The translations under genes and the position numbers were made by a program. DNA of 64,000 nt from Aporrectodea caliginosa (Eukaryota > Annelida > Clitellata > Crassiclitellata > Lumbricidae), in assembly GCA_020284085.1 (NCBI GenBank), contig JACEVL010000468.1, positions 441,001 to 505,000 on the forward strand, read 5' to 3'. The notes below the pieces were generated by a model. That model saw only the letters and a program-made list of their open reading frames with translations. It was not told the DNA's origin and made no database searches. This document shows, in pieces, positions 11,173 to 22,734 of this stretch (position 1 is the stretch's first letter; each line of letters opens with the position of its first letter).

Positions 11173-12945
11173 TCAGCCAAAATTGCAACAAATTATGGTA
11201 TGCTACACCACACCTCCTATTTACTTTCCCCTCTTTTCGTGATCAAATGAACTACTCCTTAGAAGAGCTATCTATCATCTAGAGTTCGGCGATTTGCTAT
11301 AGGTACAAAGGTAAAGGGATTCCAGCATTCTGATTGGTTCGTTTACATGGACGCCATTACAGATCATTCTGCGGTGGTCACGTTCATAGCTACCACGAAT
11401 TTCGGCTATGTTGCCTCGCATAAATGTAAATCTACACGTTTCTATAACGACAGTGTGGCCTCGACCCTGCTTATTCTTCAGCTAATTTATTGGATGAGAT
11501 CTCTACCACCGCTGCCTGTTTGAATGGGTGACACTCCATTTGATGGTTTCCTTAGCCTATACGGACCATGCCAGCGACCAGTCACAGCGTGCTAGCCCGT
11601 CGTTGAAATCTCTTAAATAGCGACCAACGATAGATTTAAAGTAGAATTTGTATGGTTTCTTAATGATATAAAACCTCAAGGTTCAGAGCACTAATCCTGA
11701 TTCTCGTCCTAATTCTCCTTTAGGGAGACCAGACCTTCTTGGTACTAGTAGAGCACGATATCCATTTCTGTGCGATAACATAATTATATAACATAACGAG
11801 GGTTCTAAGCTGTTGAGAAGACAGCTCTGTATAAGAAAACTGCAAATTAAGCTGGAACGCTTACTAGCCCAATTTTCTTCTTTAAAGCTGTCAAAAGGTC
11901 GAATGAGACAGTGATAGTCTTATGAGCTTCCAAGTCCGTTGCCAGGATTTGAGGATTTTGGGTTTTTTGGGTGGGGAGGTGTTATTCGTCCTTGAGCAAG
12001 CCCACAAGCAACCGAGTCAACCGACCATAAGGGGTTTGACTTAGTAAATGCTTTCTTTCATTTTTACATTATTTAATTTTGGGTGGTGTGTAAACACCAA
12101 AACATTGTGAAAAGACCATTCAGATACGGCATTGAATACGCATTCAAATGTGTAACGCTGATACACAATCGCTAAATAAAAATTAAAACGATTAGTAATG
12201 TCAAAATGTCTTTGCTGTACTTTCTTCTGGCAGAAACGAAACGAGACGATTTTCCTCAGTAAACAAACATATTAAAGTCACTCGATTTGGAGTTCATTTA
12301 GATCTAAATTATTCTTCAGTCAATCCTCTGGCCTATTCAACTTGCTATGTGCAAGCTCTAGCTGTGTGGTTTGCTCACTATTGGTAACTTAATCTAGAGC
12401 GCGTCTAAGCCGGCTGTACCAATCTGCGCGGAGCGTAAAGAGGAAGAATGAACTTTGGCGAACGTCTTTCGTATCATCCACATTCCACAACAGCCTACTT
12501 AACAAAGTCTTACCCTTAATAAACGAGTGATTTATCTATCAGCCTATTCTACAGTCAATCTTCCGGTCTGTTCAAGGGATTCCTAACAATTCTCAATTGT
12601 TTTAAAAGCTGATTCACAACCAGTCAGAATAATCGACCAGACAGGATAGCTACGCCAGTCAGTCTCTGCAGTTATGGGTGAAATCTGGCGAATAATGAAG
12701 TGAGAGAAATGTGCATGGTTGGGTTTGGCTCCAAATCCAGATGCTTTGAGCAAAATTATTAAGATAACAATTATGCCGAAACGTGCGCAATATTAATGTT
12801 TATTATGTAATTTGATTTCGGGAGGATATCAGGCAATTCCGAGAAATACTTTTGCAAGCACTATTTGTGTGATGCAGTAGGCTTCGCTTAGGCCTAGTAG
12901 TGAGGTGTTCCAGAAAGTTGCCAAAAACTTGTAAAGAAATCTCTT
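11173..12945. other. Non-coding stretch, no gene seen
   Basis: About 1.8 kb of AT-rich sequence without a credible exon, repeat family or terminal repeats that I could delimit. It lies downstream of MMP copy A and could be ordinary intergenic DNA. Confidence 0.4.
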
Positions 12946-12949
12946 TTAA

Positions 12950-13085
12950 TGCATTAATTGAATCTGCTTCAAAATCCTATTCTGATTCCTTCTGTTCTTC
13001 TTTACTTTCATGTCTTCATAGCCTCTGAGTAGGTTTCTTGAAGAGGCGCTACATAAATATCCGGAATGAATGAATGAATGAATTC
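12950..13085 (+). mobile_element. LINE 3' end with (TGAA)n tail
   Basis: TCTTGAAGAGGCGCTACATAAATA followed by GAATGAATGAATGAATGAA. The same ending is at 21275-21315 (TGAA tail) and 62340-62395 (GATT tail). Confidence 0.65.
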
Positions 13086-13194
13086 ATCCACTCGCTGTTA
13101 CTTTATCCTTTTAGAAATGAGCAAGGGTCGAGGCCATACGGTCGCGATAGAAAACCGTCTACATTTGTTGGTTTGTCCTTTTAAAATAGAGCTT

Positions 13195-13580
13195 TGCTTC
13201 AGAATTTAATTAAAATCATTCACAAATATATGCAATCTGTTTAATTTCAAGAAGCAACATAGTTATCCTTCATTTTAAAGTGCACAAAATAGAATTCCCC
13301 AAAGCCAAATAATCGACGGAAGATATTTAGATTTTAATCTGCCTGCACAGATAGTCGCAAATGGAAAGCGTCACACGGGTATGAATGAAATTGATTCTGC
13401 TTAATGGCACTGCACTCTTTTCGGCGATTGCAAATATTCATCAAAAACAGATGGCCCACACAGATGTCGAATTTTTAATCATGAAATTCATAAATTTGAA
13501 ATGTTGAAAATGAAATAAAGATTCGAAACAAGGCGTAACGGAAATGAAGCGACGGCAGTCTAAATGTTTATTTAAAGATT
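13195..13580. repeat. Duplicated 3' flank of MMP copy A
   Basis: Aligns with 27870-28250 downstream of copy B: shared blocks include CTGTTTAATTTCA.GAAGCAACA, AAAATAGAATT and AAAGCCAAATAAT. This shows that the duplication unit extends past the polyadenylation site. Confidence 0.75.
13567..13572 (-). terminator. Polyadenylation signal of MMP copy A
   Basis: AATAAA on the minus strand, 26 bases after the stop codon of the last exon. Copy B has the same signal at 28254-28259. Confidence 0.6.
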
Positions 13581-13597
13581 ACAACTTTTAATATTCA

Positions 13598-13869
13598 TTA
13601 ACGACATCCGATGCAACGCTGAAAGAAACTGCAGCAACGAGGCCTTATGGTAGTTTTTTTTGGTACGAGTGGTAGATTATGTGGTGGTGATGTTGATGAG
13701 ATTGGTGGTGTAGGCCTACTTCTTTTTGTAGATGATGGAATTGGTGGTGTAGTTCTTTTTGTAGATGATGGGATTGGTGGTGTAGTTCTTTTTGTAGATG
13801 ATGGGATTGGTGGTGTAGGTCTACCTGTAGAATTCTTTTTAGGTGGCAGAATGGTTGACAACGGCTTCC
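13598..13869 (-). CDS. MMP copy A, last exon: Pro/Thr/Ser tail
   Basis: The exon starts after ttgtacag at 13870 in phase 1. Joined to the zinc exon it reads FLYG then KPLSTILPPKKN, so splicing restores a coherent frame. It codes about 90 residues rich in Pro, Thr, Ser and Lys, with three copies of an 11-residue unit TTPPIPSSTKR encoded by a 33-bp tandem repeat (about 13730-13830), and ends RPRCCSFFQRCIGCR before TAA. In most MMPs this hinge leads to a hemopexin domain. Here a stop and a polyadenylation signal follow, so the protein would be a short MMP with a mucin-like tail and four cysteines near the C-terminus. The end differs in frame from copy B. Confidence 0.75.
13730..13830 (-). repeat. 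33-bp coding minisatellite in MMP tail
   Basis: Three near-identical 33-base units coding TTPPIPSSTKR. Copy B has no expansion here, only one related TPLIPSSPPKD unit, so the repeat expanded after the duplication or was lost in B. Confidence 0.85.
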
Positions 13870-14103
13870 CTGTACAAATCAACAATACGTAGTCCATTAA
13901 TACAAATAAAGTTGTCATTTATGTGCATTATGCTGGTAACATTATATCATGGCTTCATTTACCACTAGGCCTTAATATCCTCATTAACAAAACGAAACTA
14001 TTATTTATTGAATCACTATCATCAAATATCTTCCACATCACTTAATCGTTTATGTTGCTCTTCTCATTCTTCACGTTGTCGTTTTGTGGTTTTTCTTTAT
14101 AAT

Positions 14104-14385
14104 AATATTTGTCGTGCTGGCCAGTTGTCTAGTCTAGTGGTTTTCGTTCTGGAGAGGCCGGTGGTTGAGATCTTGTGGGAACAATTTGTTTGAGTTTTCG
14201 CCCTTAGCCAACTCAGCTGGGACACGAGTGGATTGAACATGCGCTGTAGATGTGACGATCAGGCGACAATGGAGAGCCACTCGTCCTCATTATGGCGTGA
14301 TTAAGAAAATGAAATTGCTAACTTCTCATACTCATGGCTGCCTGCCTCACGGTTAAATAATAAGACTGCTCTTCATAGCAGGTTC
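14104..14385 (+). mobile_element. tRNA-derived SINE, family 2
   Basis: The left part has an A-box-like GTCTAGTCTAGTGGTT and a B-box-like GGTGGTTGAGATC. The body (GATCAGGCGACAATGGAGAG, then CTCATACTCATGGCTGCCTG) matches the copy at 32874-33135. Pol III transcription would start at the tRNA-like head. Both boxes are degenerate in this copy. Confidence 0.65.
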
Positions 14386-14439
14386 GTGGTCATCTAAGCT
14401 GATATCTGGATGAAGGTGTTACGTAGATGATTTGGTTCA

Positions 14440-16062
14440 TCTGGAAGGGAGAGAGGAGAGAAAAATATGAACAGTTGTGTATCCTCAGCATAGATGTAAT
14501 GATCGACAGATGAGTAATAAGTTTACTGAGTAGACAGGTGGAGAGAATGAACAACAGAGGACCGAAACTTGAGGAACACTGCAGGTGATGGTGTGCGGAT
14601 TGGATGAGTGACCAGCGGCACTAGCAGTGACTGAACGTGAGGAAAGGTCTGACCTGATCCACAATATAACCAGGGTAGGGCAGTAGCAGATGTTCAAAAT
14701 GCGGAGGTAAGACGCTTAGTACGGATAGCATGGTCTATTTTGTCGACGGCAGCAGAGATATTCAGAAGGCCCAAACTTACTGAAGACCTAACGCTGTGAT
14801 AAATTTGCTGTATGATAGCGATTTGAGGACTGTTTCAGTGGGGGTGGTGTTTGGTGTATGCAGATAAAAAAAAATTCGGAGATTGTTAGAGGTAAGATAG
14901 TCGTACAGACAACCCATTCGGAGAGTTTGAAAAAATGAGAGATTTGAAATTGGACTGTAGTTGGAGAGGAGTTCCTTGTCTAGGGATGACACTTTTGAGA
15001 ATTGGTTTAACAACTGAGGTTTTGAATAGCTAAGGAAACATATCGGTCGATTGAGACAGGCTGATGATCTTGGTCATAATAGGGACGAGATAGGTTGTAC
15101 AGTCTTTGAGTAAGGAGGTTGAGATTTGATCAGGTTAGCATTGTTTGTTTCGAGAGGATTGAATGAGAGCAGTGATTTCTGACTCATTACTAGCAGGTTC
15201 AAAACGGTCAAAAGGTAGGTGGCAAAGTTGTGTCATTGTGGTCGCCTGAGGGGGAAGAGTCAGTTTGAGTAGAGGTCGATTAAGAAGATAGCTTGCAGTT
15301 TTCTATAGGGTTGGATGAATTTGAATGAACAAGTGATGTTAGGTAGTGTTTTTTGATGATAGAAGTTGACTGATATCTATTAGTCAACGTTTTAATTTAA
15401 CTCTATATTGAGAATAGTGAGATCACCAGAACGTCTGTAAGCTATATGCTGATATAAGAGCTTGAAGAAAGAAATTAAACCACGGAATTTGTTTATGAAT
15501 TTCAGGATTAGTGATGATTGGGGCGTATTTTTTGAGTATATTTGACATGATAGAAATGTATGCAGACAAGAGGTCATTATGGTCTGCTAGGGAATTGAGA
15601 AGGGGGAGGATTCAATGTCGAGTTTGAATGCATCGAGCTCATACCGCGGAATGAGCATAGTTTGGGTGGGAGACGGGGAGATGACTGAGTATTGAGTTTA
15701 GTGAATATAGGATAGTTGAGATCGCTGCTGAGTATCTATATAACTCAGAAAAGGCGGATGAGACAGATGTAATAACTAAGTGAAGAGTTTGATCATATTT
15801 GTGAGTAGGAAAGAAATACGTTGGACCAGATTGAAGCACTTACGGAGGAAAGAAACTGGGAGCAAGTGGATCGAAAAGGTTGTCGACGTGAATGTGAATG
15901 TCACCACCAAGGACAAATACATGGGGCGTGGTAACAGCAACATATAGAAATGAAAAGGCAGTGAGTTTTGCAGTGTAAGCTGATGATGTAGGAGGTCGAT
16001 TGGTGTTGTAGATCTGTAATTTAGATAATGACATTTGATGTGCAGATGTGTGTGTGTGTATT

Positions 16063-16095
<33 letters not shown>

Positions 16096-16210
16096 TGTGT
16101 GTGTGTGTGTGTGTGGAGAAGATGTCTAGACAAGTCTGCGTTAACTTGACGTGAGTCGTGTGTAGGATTATACGACAGTGATACACATATAGTAGAGACC
16201 AATCCAGGCC
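14440..16210 (-). mobile_element. Decayed LINE with endonuclease and RT remnants
   Basis: Reading down the minus strand: VTTPHVFVLGGDIHIHVDN (endonuclease GD.N-type motif, about 15960-15870), then SPISNLSFFQTL (RT block 1, about 14960-14920), FITALGLQ and the SDLSSRSVTASAAGHSSNPH area (about 14640-14580). Many stops and frameshifts. It sits inside the intron between the last two exons of MMP copy A and carries a GT microsatellite at 16050-16114. Confidence 0.75.
16050..16114. repeat. (GT)n microsatellite
   Basis: Interrupted GT repeat inside the LINE relic. Confidence 0.9.
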
Positions 16211-16584
16211 GGTTTTAAGTACAACAGATGATGTCAGATTATATATATGGAAGTTAATAGTTCTAGATGAATTTTGATTTTGTAGGCTTCAACAATGTGA
16301 CACTGTACTGTCGTTAGCTTTGTTGCTTGAGCAAAAACAAATAAAGTCGAATTCTGATTAAAGTTATGGAATTGTTTAAATATAAATATAGACCGCTTTA
16401 CTGTGTATATGACAATTAAACGTAGGCCTACATTTATAACCAGTGAAGTTGAATTTTACGCGCAAGATGATGGAAAGGAAAGGCAGAAACCCTATAATGA
16501 AGAGATCTCAGATTTCATACACTATCACTAGCTTATAGCGAAAAGGAAAAGAAACTGCATAAAGAAAGCAATACTGTACAGTTA

Positions 16585-16890
<306 letters not shown>

Positions 16891-16998
16891 TCATGTAATT
16901 GCATAATACTCCCAAGACATAATATGTAACATTAAAATGGAATGCATACAAGATTATTATCCCCCTAAAGAGCAGATTCGCGAGACAACTTTTTTGGA

Positions 16999-17000
16999 TT

Positions 17001-17095
<95 letters not shown>

Positions 17096-17130
17096 GTTAT
17101 AATAATAATAATAATAATAATAAACCACGA
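16999..17130. repeat. (AAT)n microsatellite
   Basis: AAT repeats with a few AATT and AGTTAT interruptions, located at the junction with the LINE C-terminus at 17200-17400. Confidence 0.95.
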
Positions 17131-17199
17131 AGACCAGGCCTTTCTCTCTGACTTAGGAAAAAACTTAGTGTGGTGACTGGGGACCCACGAGAAACATCC

Positions 17200-17400
17200 T
17201 TCCTTTACCAGCGCATCTCATTAACGATACAACGCTATAACGCAATCGCGTTCCGAGGCACTTTCGCCAACCAGGACAACGACGAGTAGGGTCATCTCCA
17301 GACAAATTACATCAGCTAGTAATATTTATGTCCCTGAGGGATCCTGGCGCTGGGGGATGAAATATATCAACATTGTCTTTGGTTTTCGTCAGGCTGTTAC
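17200..17400 (+). mobile_element. LINE C-terminus, IQR.NA.AFRGTFA family
   Basis: The plus strand codes YQRISLTIQRYNAIAFRGTF followed by ANQDNDE and a stop (17211-17290), then a 3' untranslated end with TATGTCCCTGAGGGATCCTGG. The same C-terminus appears at 17515-17615, 24143-24420, 46436-46570 and 22740-23330. Related proteins in other invertebrates have this block after a reverse transcriptase, from recall of the family. Confidence 0.75.
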
Positions 17401-17424
17401 CCATATCGGAGATTATTATTATTA

Positions 17425-17430
17425 TTAAGG

Positions 17431-17492
<62 letters not shown>
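17425..17492. repeat. (ATT)n microsatellite
   Basis: Uninterrupted ATT run between two LINE C-terminal fragments of the same family. Confidence 0.95.
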
Positions 17493-17494
<2 letters not shown>

Positions 17495-17509
17495 GCTTAT
17501 TCTTACACG

Positions 17510-17700
17510 CTTCCTCTTTCAGAGCCTGTCGGTGACTGTTCAGCGATTCAACGCAGTGGCCTTCCAGGGCACCATGTCAACACTGCCAGACGGGGGAGAG
17601 CGATGGTCATAACAACACTATCGCTTTTTTATGTTAACTGTCAATTCTCATAATAATAATGATAATGGCAATAATAATAATAATAATTATTATTATTAAT
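17510..17700 (+). mobile_element. LINE C-terminus, second copy
   Basis: Plus-strand FQSLSVTVQRFNAVAFQGTM then STLPDGGERWS and a stop; the 3' end runs into interrupted AAT repeats at 17648-17700. Confidence 0.7.
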
Positions 17701-18121
17701 ATTAATTGGTTTATTATCAAATTAGCAACATTAGGCTATTATTAATTTGCTTATTGGTAAACTAAATTTTCTTCTTGGTACTATCAGTGCAGCGTATACA
17801 TGCACTGAATGTTTCTACTTGTTTAAATTAATTATTTGCTCATAATAGTTGTTTCTCCTTAATAAAATTAAAAATATCATGTTTTTATTAAATAGCGTGT
17901 TGCTCGACTTGACAATTTTTTTAGTAAGGAATAGAAGTCTGGGTAGTTGGCCCCTATTGTGATTTGTCAAAGTCTTAGTAATAGTGTCGGACTGGAGGTT
18001 TAAAATTTTGGTCTTAAGATCAAAAGTCACGGAATCCGCTCAACAGACTTGTACACGCTTTCGATTACAGACCATACACGGTAACCGCTTCGCAGTAAAA
18101 GTAAGTAGTATAGCATCATAC

Positions 18122-18323
18122 CTGATATATTGCCAGGGGTCCATGTTTCATCTTCATCGAAGTGTACAAATCCAATTGGGAAAGGCCAGGCATGGGCCAA
18201 AACACCTCCTAGCCCGTCGAAAGGTTCACATTTGCCATGGACTCTGGAAACGAAGGCCAACTTGATGTTTGTCTCGTTTGTATTCGATTCCGTGAGCGTC
18301 AGAGGAGACACGTCGCTCCAGAA
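18122..18323 (-). CDS. MMP copy A, structural-zinc/calcium exon
   Basis: 202-base exon with acceptor ttgaag at 18324 and donor TCAG|gtatga. It codes FWSDVSPLTLTES through HGKCEPFDGLGGVLAHAWPF and VHFDEDETWTPGNISG. The block corresponds to the MMP segment that binds the structural zinc (H.D...H...H) and calcium. LAHA and VHFDEDETW keep two His ligands and the calcium loop. In the usual HGDGYPFDG motif the Asp ligand is replaced by Lys here (HGKCEPFDG), and an unpaired Cys is introduced. Its phase joins correctly to the neighbouring exons (AFK|FWSD and SG|KNYKN). Confidence 0.9.
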
Positions 18324-18334
18324 CTTCAAAGGCA

Positions 18335-18445
18335 AAATGAGTAATTATTGTCGATCCCTGATTTATTACATTTATTTAACGCTCATAATATATGTTAGCA
18401 TCAATCGATGACGCTAAGTAGCCTATCTGATCCTACAGGTATCTT
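18335..18445 (-). repeat. Old repeat fragment shared by both MMP copies
   Basis: Contains a decayed TATAAATG.AATAAA-type LINE or SINE 3' end and CGATG.CGCTAAGTA..TATCTGA.CCTACAGG. The same block sits at the same intron position in copy B (35490-35590), so it was inserted before the gene duplication. Confidence 0.6.
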
Positions 18446-18499
18446 AATCAGTCTTCATAGCTCTCCCTTGGCTGAGGAACGCATATCTCGACGAGGGGC

Positions 18500-18808
18500 T
18501 AGGTCAAAGACAGAGGTCAAAAGGGTAGGATGAAGCAAAACGAGCGAGGCACTACCAAACTAACGCTCTCCTGTATGAGATGCTCTACGAGGCAGGGAGC
18601 CAGCGTAGAACATCGACCATGTAAGCAGAGACTGAGGCGTATTTTGGAATACGACCAATAGGTCGGGCAGCTGAACGGATGACCCGGTCAAGGTGCCCTA
18701 TTAAGCCAGATGGGAGACCATGAAGAATCGAGCAACACTGATAAACTCTACAGAGAGAGAAGAGAGAAGAGAGAGAGAGGGAGAGAGAGAAAGAGAGAGA
18801 GAGAGGGA

Positions 18809-18889
<81 letters not shown>

Positions 18890-19260
18890 GCACAACATGC
18901 AGCTGGAGGAGCTGCTAGTAACAAGTTTACGTGTTGCGAACAACCGATTTCTTAGAGGTGAGCGTCACCTCAAGTTGCGAACAGTAATTGAAAAAGTGAC
19001 ATGAGGGAAGGTCTCAGTCAACATCCGCACTCCCAGTTGTCTGCGACTGCCAAGCCAGACAAACCGAGTCTTCGATGGGCTCAGGAGCAGACGGTTTGAT
19101 GCCATCCAACCAGAGAGGGCATAAATAACGCGGCACAGCAGCCCAACAGAGGTCCCAGCATCAGCCGCGCGGCAGTGGACATACGCTTGTATATCGTCAG
19201 CATATAGCTGATGCAAAAAGCCCACTGGAATTGTCGAACTAAAATTTTGTATACTGGCCA
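18500..19260 (-). mobile_element. LINE reverse transcriptase fragment split by GA repeat
   Basis: Frame 18965-19261 minus has GFLHQLYADDIQAYVHCRAA (the RT catalytic motif YADD), then SGWMASNRLLLSPSKTRFVW and LGSRRQLG. After the GA microsatellite the RT-thumb region resumes as CCSILHGLPSGLIGHLDRVI and RSAARPIGRIPKYASVSAYM (18740-18600). It lies in an intron of MMP copy A in the same orientation. Confidence 0.85.
18750..18888. repeat. (GA)n microsatellite
   Basis: About 135 bases of GA with few interruptions, inserted in the LINE RT region. Confidence 0.96.
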
Positions 19261-19299
19261 TAATATTCTCCTAAGTGAAAGCGTCGTAGTTTCTATTAG

Positions 19300-19690
19300 A
19301 GCTCCTTTTCCCGGAAATTTATTGGGAGAATTTGTCGGACAGCATTTGTCGAGTGCGCTTTTGACGGGTCATGAATCATTTCGGGTCCTTGGGAGGCGGG
19401 TTTAAATTCGCAAAGCAAGGCCAGTAGCCTATGTAGGCCCAAAAGGCGTCAAAAGTCAGCTGAAAGTTTATGCAATATTTCGACCTTAGATACTGTAACG
19501 TAAATCAAGTATGATTATACAAAGTTCAGAAATATTTCAAATAAAGGTATGGAAAATGTATCATTGAGTAAAGTTTTTATGTAGCCGATTATTATGCCAG
19601 CGATCATTTTATGGCCCATTTATCCTCGAAGTTTTATTTACTTCTAGTCAAAACATTAAAGAACATGATTGTCTTAGGCTAACAAAGAAA
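19300..19690. other. Intronic stretch of MMP copy A, nothing seen
   Basis: Part of the intron between the two catalytic exons. No repeat end or exon recognised. Confidence 0.4.
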
Positions 19691-19699
19691 GTCGGCTAC

Positions 19700-19800
19700 C
19701 TTGAAAGCCTTAATTATTTCATTTTTTGTCACAGTCGTCGGAAGGTCAGGTGTGTAGTTCTCAATCCGATAGGTCAGCGCTGTCATTGGCCATTTTCTAC
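19700..19800 (-). CDS. MMP copy A, first catalytic exon
   Basis: Acceptor catgcag at 19801 and donor AAG|gtagcc. The exon completes the split Ser codon of the previous exon and reads RKWPMTALTYRIENYTPDLP then TTVTKNEIIKAFK. LTYRI.NYTPDL is the first beta strand and first loop of the MMP catalytic domain. It follows the RRKR furin-type site by only about seven residues, as expected for a proenzyme activated in the secretory pathway. Confidence 0.9.
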
Positions 19801-19809
19801 CTGCATGAA

Positions 19810-20460
19810 AATACCAGTTCCTGTGTCAAAAGAGTTAATTGAAAACATAAAAAGAACTGTTCTAATTGGCACTAATTAAATCTTCTAGTGAGTATACGCT
19901 ACAAATATTGAAATCAATGGAACAAAATAATCTTCTAACCAGAATCGATGCACATGATGGGTTCAGAGCTGAGCAGGACTATAAACATGTTGCAGCATTT
20001 ACGCTTAACATTTTAGGCTGCTTACTTTTTCTCAACAGTGTGCATGAATGCTAGTTAGGCTGATGTTAATACAATAAAAAATTGACTTTTGTTGCATTTA
20101 TTCCAGACGAGAACTGTGTTTCTATAAAACTTCATGTTGCATTTCTGTATAATTATGATTATTTCCATTAATTAGAATACTGGAAGATGTAACTATAATT
20201 TTCGACGTTGCCCTAATATTGAATAGCATTGGTAGGTATTTATATTCAATATAACGAAAATGATTAGAGTTTTTAATTCCTTTAGCCATGCTTGAGACGA
20301 GCCCCTCGAGAAAACGTCAGGACGAAAATAAATGTTTCTTAAGAGATGTATCGTGTAGTTGTGTGCACTTTAAGCAAGATTATAGCCTATTTGCATAAAA
20401 GTGCTTATTGGAAGCGAGCCAATTTTAGTCTAATTATTAAAACTATTATTTGCTAAATTT
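19810..20460. other. Intron of MMP copy A, nothing seen
   Basis: AT-rich, no exon or delimited repeat. The 62-residue ORF at 19866-20054 has no recognisable features. Confidence 0.4.
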
Positions 20461-20465
20461 CTTAC

Positions 20466-20564
20466 TGATCTCGAATCTCTTTCTCCGACCAGAGTCTTCG
20501 TTGTGATCAGGAACACCGCACCTTGGAGCTGCCATCAATTCTTTTGTCTTGTCGTCAAATTCGC
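20466..20564 (-). CDS. MMP copy A, cysteine-switch exon
   Basis: 99-base exon between acceptor ggttgcag and donor ATCA|gtaaga, phase 1 on both sides. It codes GEFDDKTKELMAAPRCGVPD then HNEDSGRRKRFEIS. PRCGVPD is the MMP cysteine switch, whose Cys binds the active-site zinc to keep the enzyme latent. RRKR is a furin-type cleavage site, so activation could be intracellular as in MMP-11 and membrane-type MMPs. The preceding prodomain exon (YL..YGY region) was not located between 20.6 and 25.2 kb, an interval now crowded with LINEs and ATT arrays. Confidence 0.92.
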
Positions 20565-20799
20565 CTGCAACCGAACAATATATTACAAGAAGTTGAGCTA
20601 TACAAATTTGGAGCATGCTCATTGCTCAACTATACAGTAGGTTTATATCAGGCAGACATGTTTTCTCGCCTCTTCGATATACAGTGATATAATTGTATAA
20701 TTATGTGATCGTTTAATAGCAGATGCGATCTATTCCAGGCCGAAATAGAAATACTTTATGGTAAGAATTCTCCATTGCCGACGTGGCGTACCAGTGATA

Positions 20800-21315
20800 C
20801 CGAATGATTATGTACGTCCTGTTGCTTGCCTTCCTGACCATGGTCACCATCGTTATCATACCTCTGCGCAAGTCATCGGCCCTGTCGGTCGCTGATCGAC
20901 TTCTCCGTCATTTCGACGGATTATTTCGTCTACCGACCGACATACGACAAATGCCTTTTATAAGTACTTCTTGGTGCCTCAACGAAAATCCTCACCAGTG
21001 AGGGACTGCTCGTCGGCATCGTCACCGTGTTTGCGAACGCTATCATCTGTGGCCAGTGGCCACTCTACTCTATCGACGCAACTTGGCTCAGACACGCTGA
21101 ACATCCATACCATCTTCAGCAGGCGACGAGAATCTGTTGGTTGGTTCTACATTGTACGCGTGTTGTTTGGCACGCCAGTGGGCTTACTGCGCACTATTTT
21201 GCTAACTGATGTAATATTTTCGTTCGTAATGACACTTATCATCATAATAGGCTAGAGCAGGAGATATCTTGAAGAGGCGCCATATAAATCCTCAGGATGA
21301 ATGAATGAATGAATG
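20800..21315 (+). mobile_element. Probable LINE 3' region with (TGAA)n tail
   Basis: It ends in ATCTTGAAGAGGCGCCATATAAATC and a GAATGAATGAATGAATGA tail. An internal block (CTATCGACGCAACTTGGCTCAGACACGCTGAACAT) resembles 56027-56075, so both are likely copies of one repeat. Coding content not recognised. Confidence 0.45.
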
Positions 21316-21317
21316 AT

Positions 21318-21328
21318 CATCATCATCG

Positions 21329-21363
<35 letters not shown>

Positions 21364-21364
21364 G
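21318..21364. repeat. (CAT)n microsatellite
   Basis: CAT triplets with one CGT interruption between two LINE tails. Confidence 0.9.
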
Positions 21365-21369
21365 GATGA

Positions 21370-21690
21370 TCGCCTTTTGCAAGCAATCATTTGGAACGCT
21401 AACCACGTGCTTCGAGGTCTGCTTCCACCAGTAGCGCGGCGGAGATACGATTTAAGACCAAGGCCACACGACTTTGAACTACCACCCAAGGACGAACAAA
21501 ATTTTGTCCATCGAGTACTTTATAAACGGGTCCCAAGAACAAACTCCCGAACAAATTAGGGTCATCAAGCATCTTATCCCTCTAGATCAGGCATAGCAGA
21601 TAATTAGACTATTAGTCATTTGTTTGTCTTTCTATCTATCTGTACTAAGTTGCGGTTTGTCAACTTAACGTTTCAATAAAGGATATATAT
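21370..21690 (+). mobile_element. LINE C-terminus and 3' end
   Basis: The plus strand codes ANHVLRGLLPPVARRRYDLR, RPHDFELPPKDEQNFVHRVL and YKRVPRTN, the same C-terminus as at 9085-9430. The 3' end is CAATAAAGGATATATATATAT. Confidence 0.75.
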
Positions 21691-21694
21691 ATAT

Positions 21695-21796
21695 ATATCA
21701 TCATCATCATCATCATCAGAGTCATCATCATCATCATCATCTAGTATTATTATTATTAGCATTATTATTATTAGATATTATTATTATTAGATATTA

Positions 21797-21875
<79 letters not shown>

Positions 21876-22125
21876 TGATAGCAGCGTAGAGGGTAGTAGT
21901 AGTAGTAGTAGTAGTAGTCGGGGCATCCTGAGTAGGTAGTAGTAGTAGTCATGAGTAGTAGTAGTAGTCGAGCTCATCAGGCCCCACCAGGCCCGGTAGT
22001 AGTAAACGCGCCAGAGTTGTGGCAGTAGTTGTTAGTAGTAGGTAGTAGTAGCCCGTGCTCGCGCAGCAGTAGTAGTAGTAGTAGTATGTAGTGAGTAGTA
22101 GGTAACATGCTCCGAGTAGTCAGTC
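21695..22125. repeat. Compound CAT/ATT/AGT microsatellite tract
   Basis: CAT, then ATT, then a long AGT (GTA) tract from 21835 to 22115 broken by short non-repeat words (for example CGGGGCATCCTGAG and CTCATCAGGCCCCACCAGG). The irregular interruptions may be natural decay or assembly error. Confidence 0.85.
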
Positions 22126-22184
22126 AGGTACTTATGCCCCTATAGCCATCTGAGCTATAATTAGTATACCGACGTAAACTGAAG

Positions 22185-22245
22185 TTGACAATACTTCATA
22201 CCTATGGTTGCCTCAGTGCTTATTTTAAGGGATTGCTATTTTGTT
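22185..22245 (+). mobile_element. SINE family 2, 3' end fragment
   Basis: ACTTCATACCTATGGTTGCCTCAGTGC is similar to the 3' parts of the SINEs at 14104 and 32874. The tRNA-like head is missing. Confidence 0.4.
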
Positions 22246-22642
22246 CCTCCTCCTTTCCTTCATCTCACGTCGTTTTCCTCCTCCATCATCATCTTCTTCG
22301 CTTATTCTTCCTTCTTCTTCTTTTAGTTCTACTCCCCAACTATGAAGTTATTGTAGATTGGGAAAAGACAGGCAATCAGTTAGATCTCATTCATTCACCT
22401 GTAGCTATGAGTCCATAAAAGTTTTGAAAAGCCATAAGAGATCTCCTAAGGTCATCATCGGTGTCGCTTTGGTCGCTTCTTTGTCCACGCCAATGTCCGA
22501 ATCTCCGTAAGTAATTCTATAAGTGCAATTTAAGATATAAATGCTTTTAACAGACACATTCAAACCATGGAAGTTTACTACGTTTACGGTGGTTCAGCAG
22601 ACTAACATCTCTGGTTCTCACACATGTGTAAGTCTTCTGACC

Positions 22643-22728
<86 letters not shown>

Positions 22729-22730
22729 TG
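22643..22730. repeat. (ATT)n microsatellite (LINE tail)
   Basis: About 88 bases of ATT directly next to the 3' end of the LINE at 22735-23330, seen in LINE sense as an A-rich stretch followed by (AAT)n. Confidence 0.95.
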
Positions 22731-22734
22731 TTTT

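Noticed and set aside
18819..18888. Possible CRISPR-like or regulatory GA tract
   Set aside because: Simple dinucleotide repeat with no spacers, in a eukaryotic sequence.
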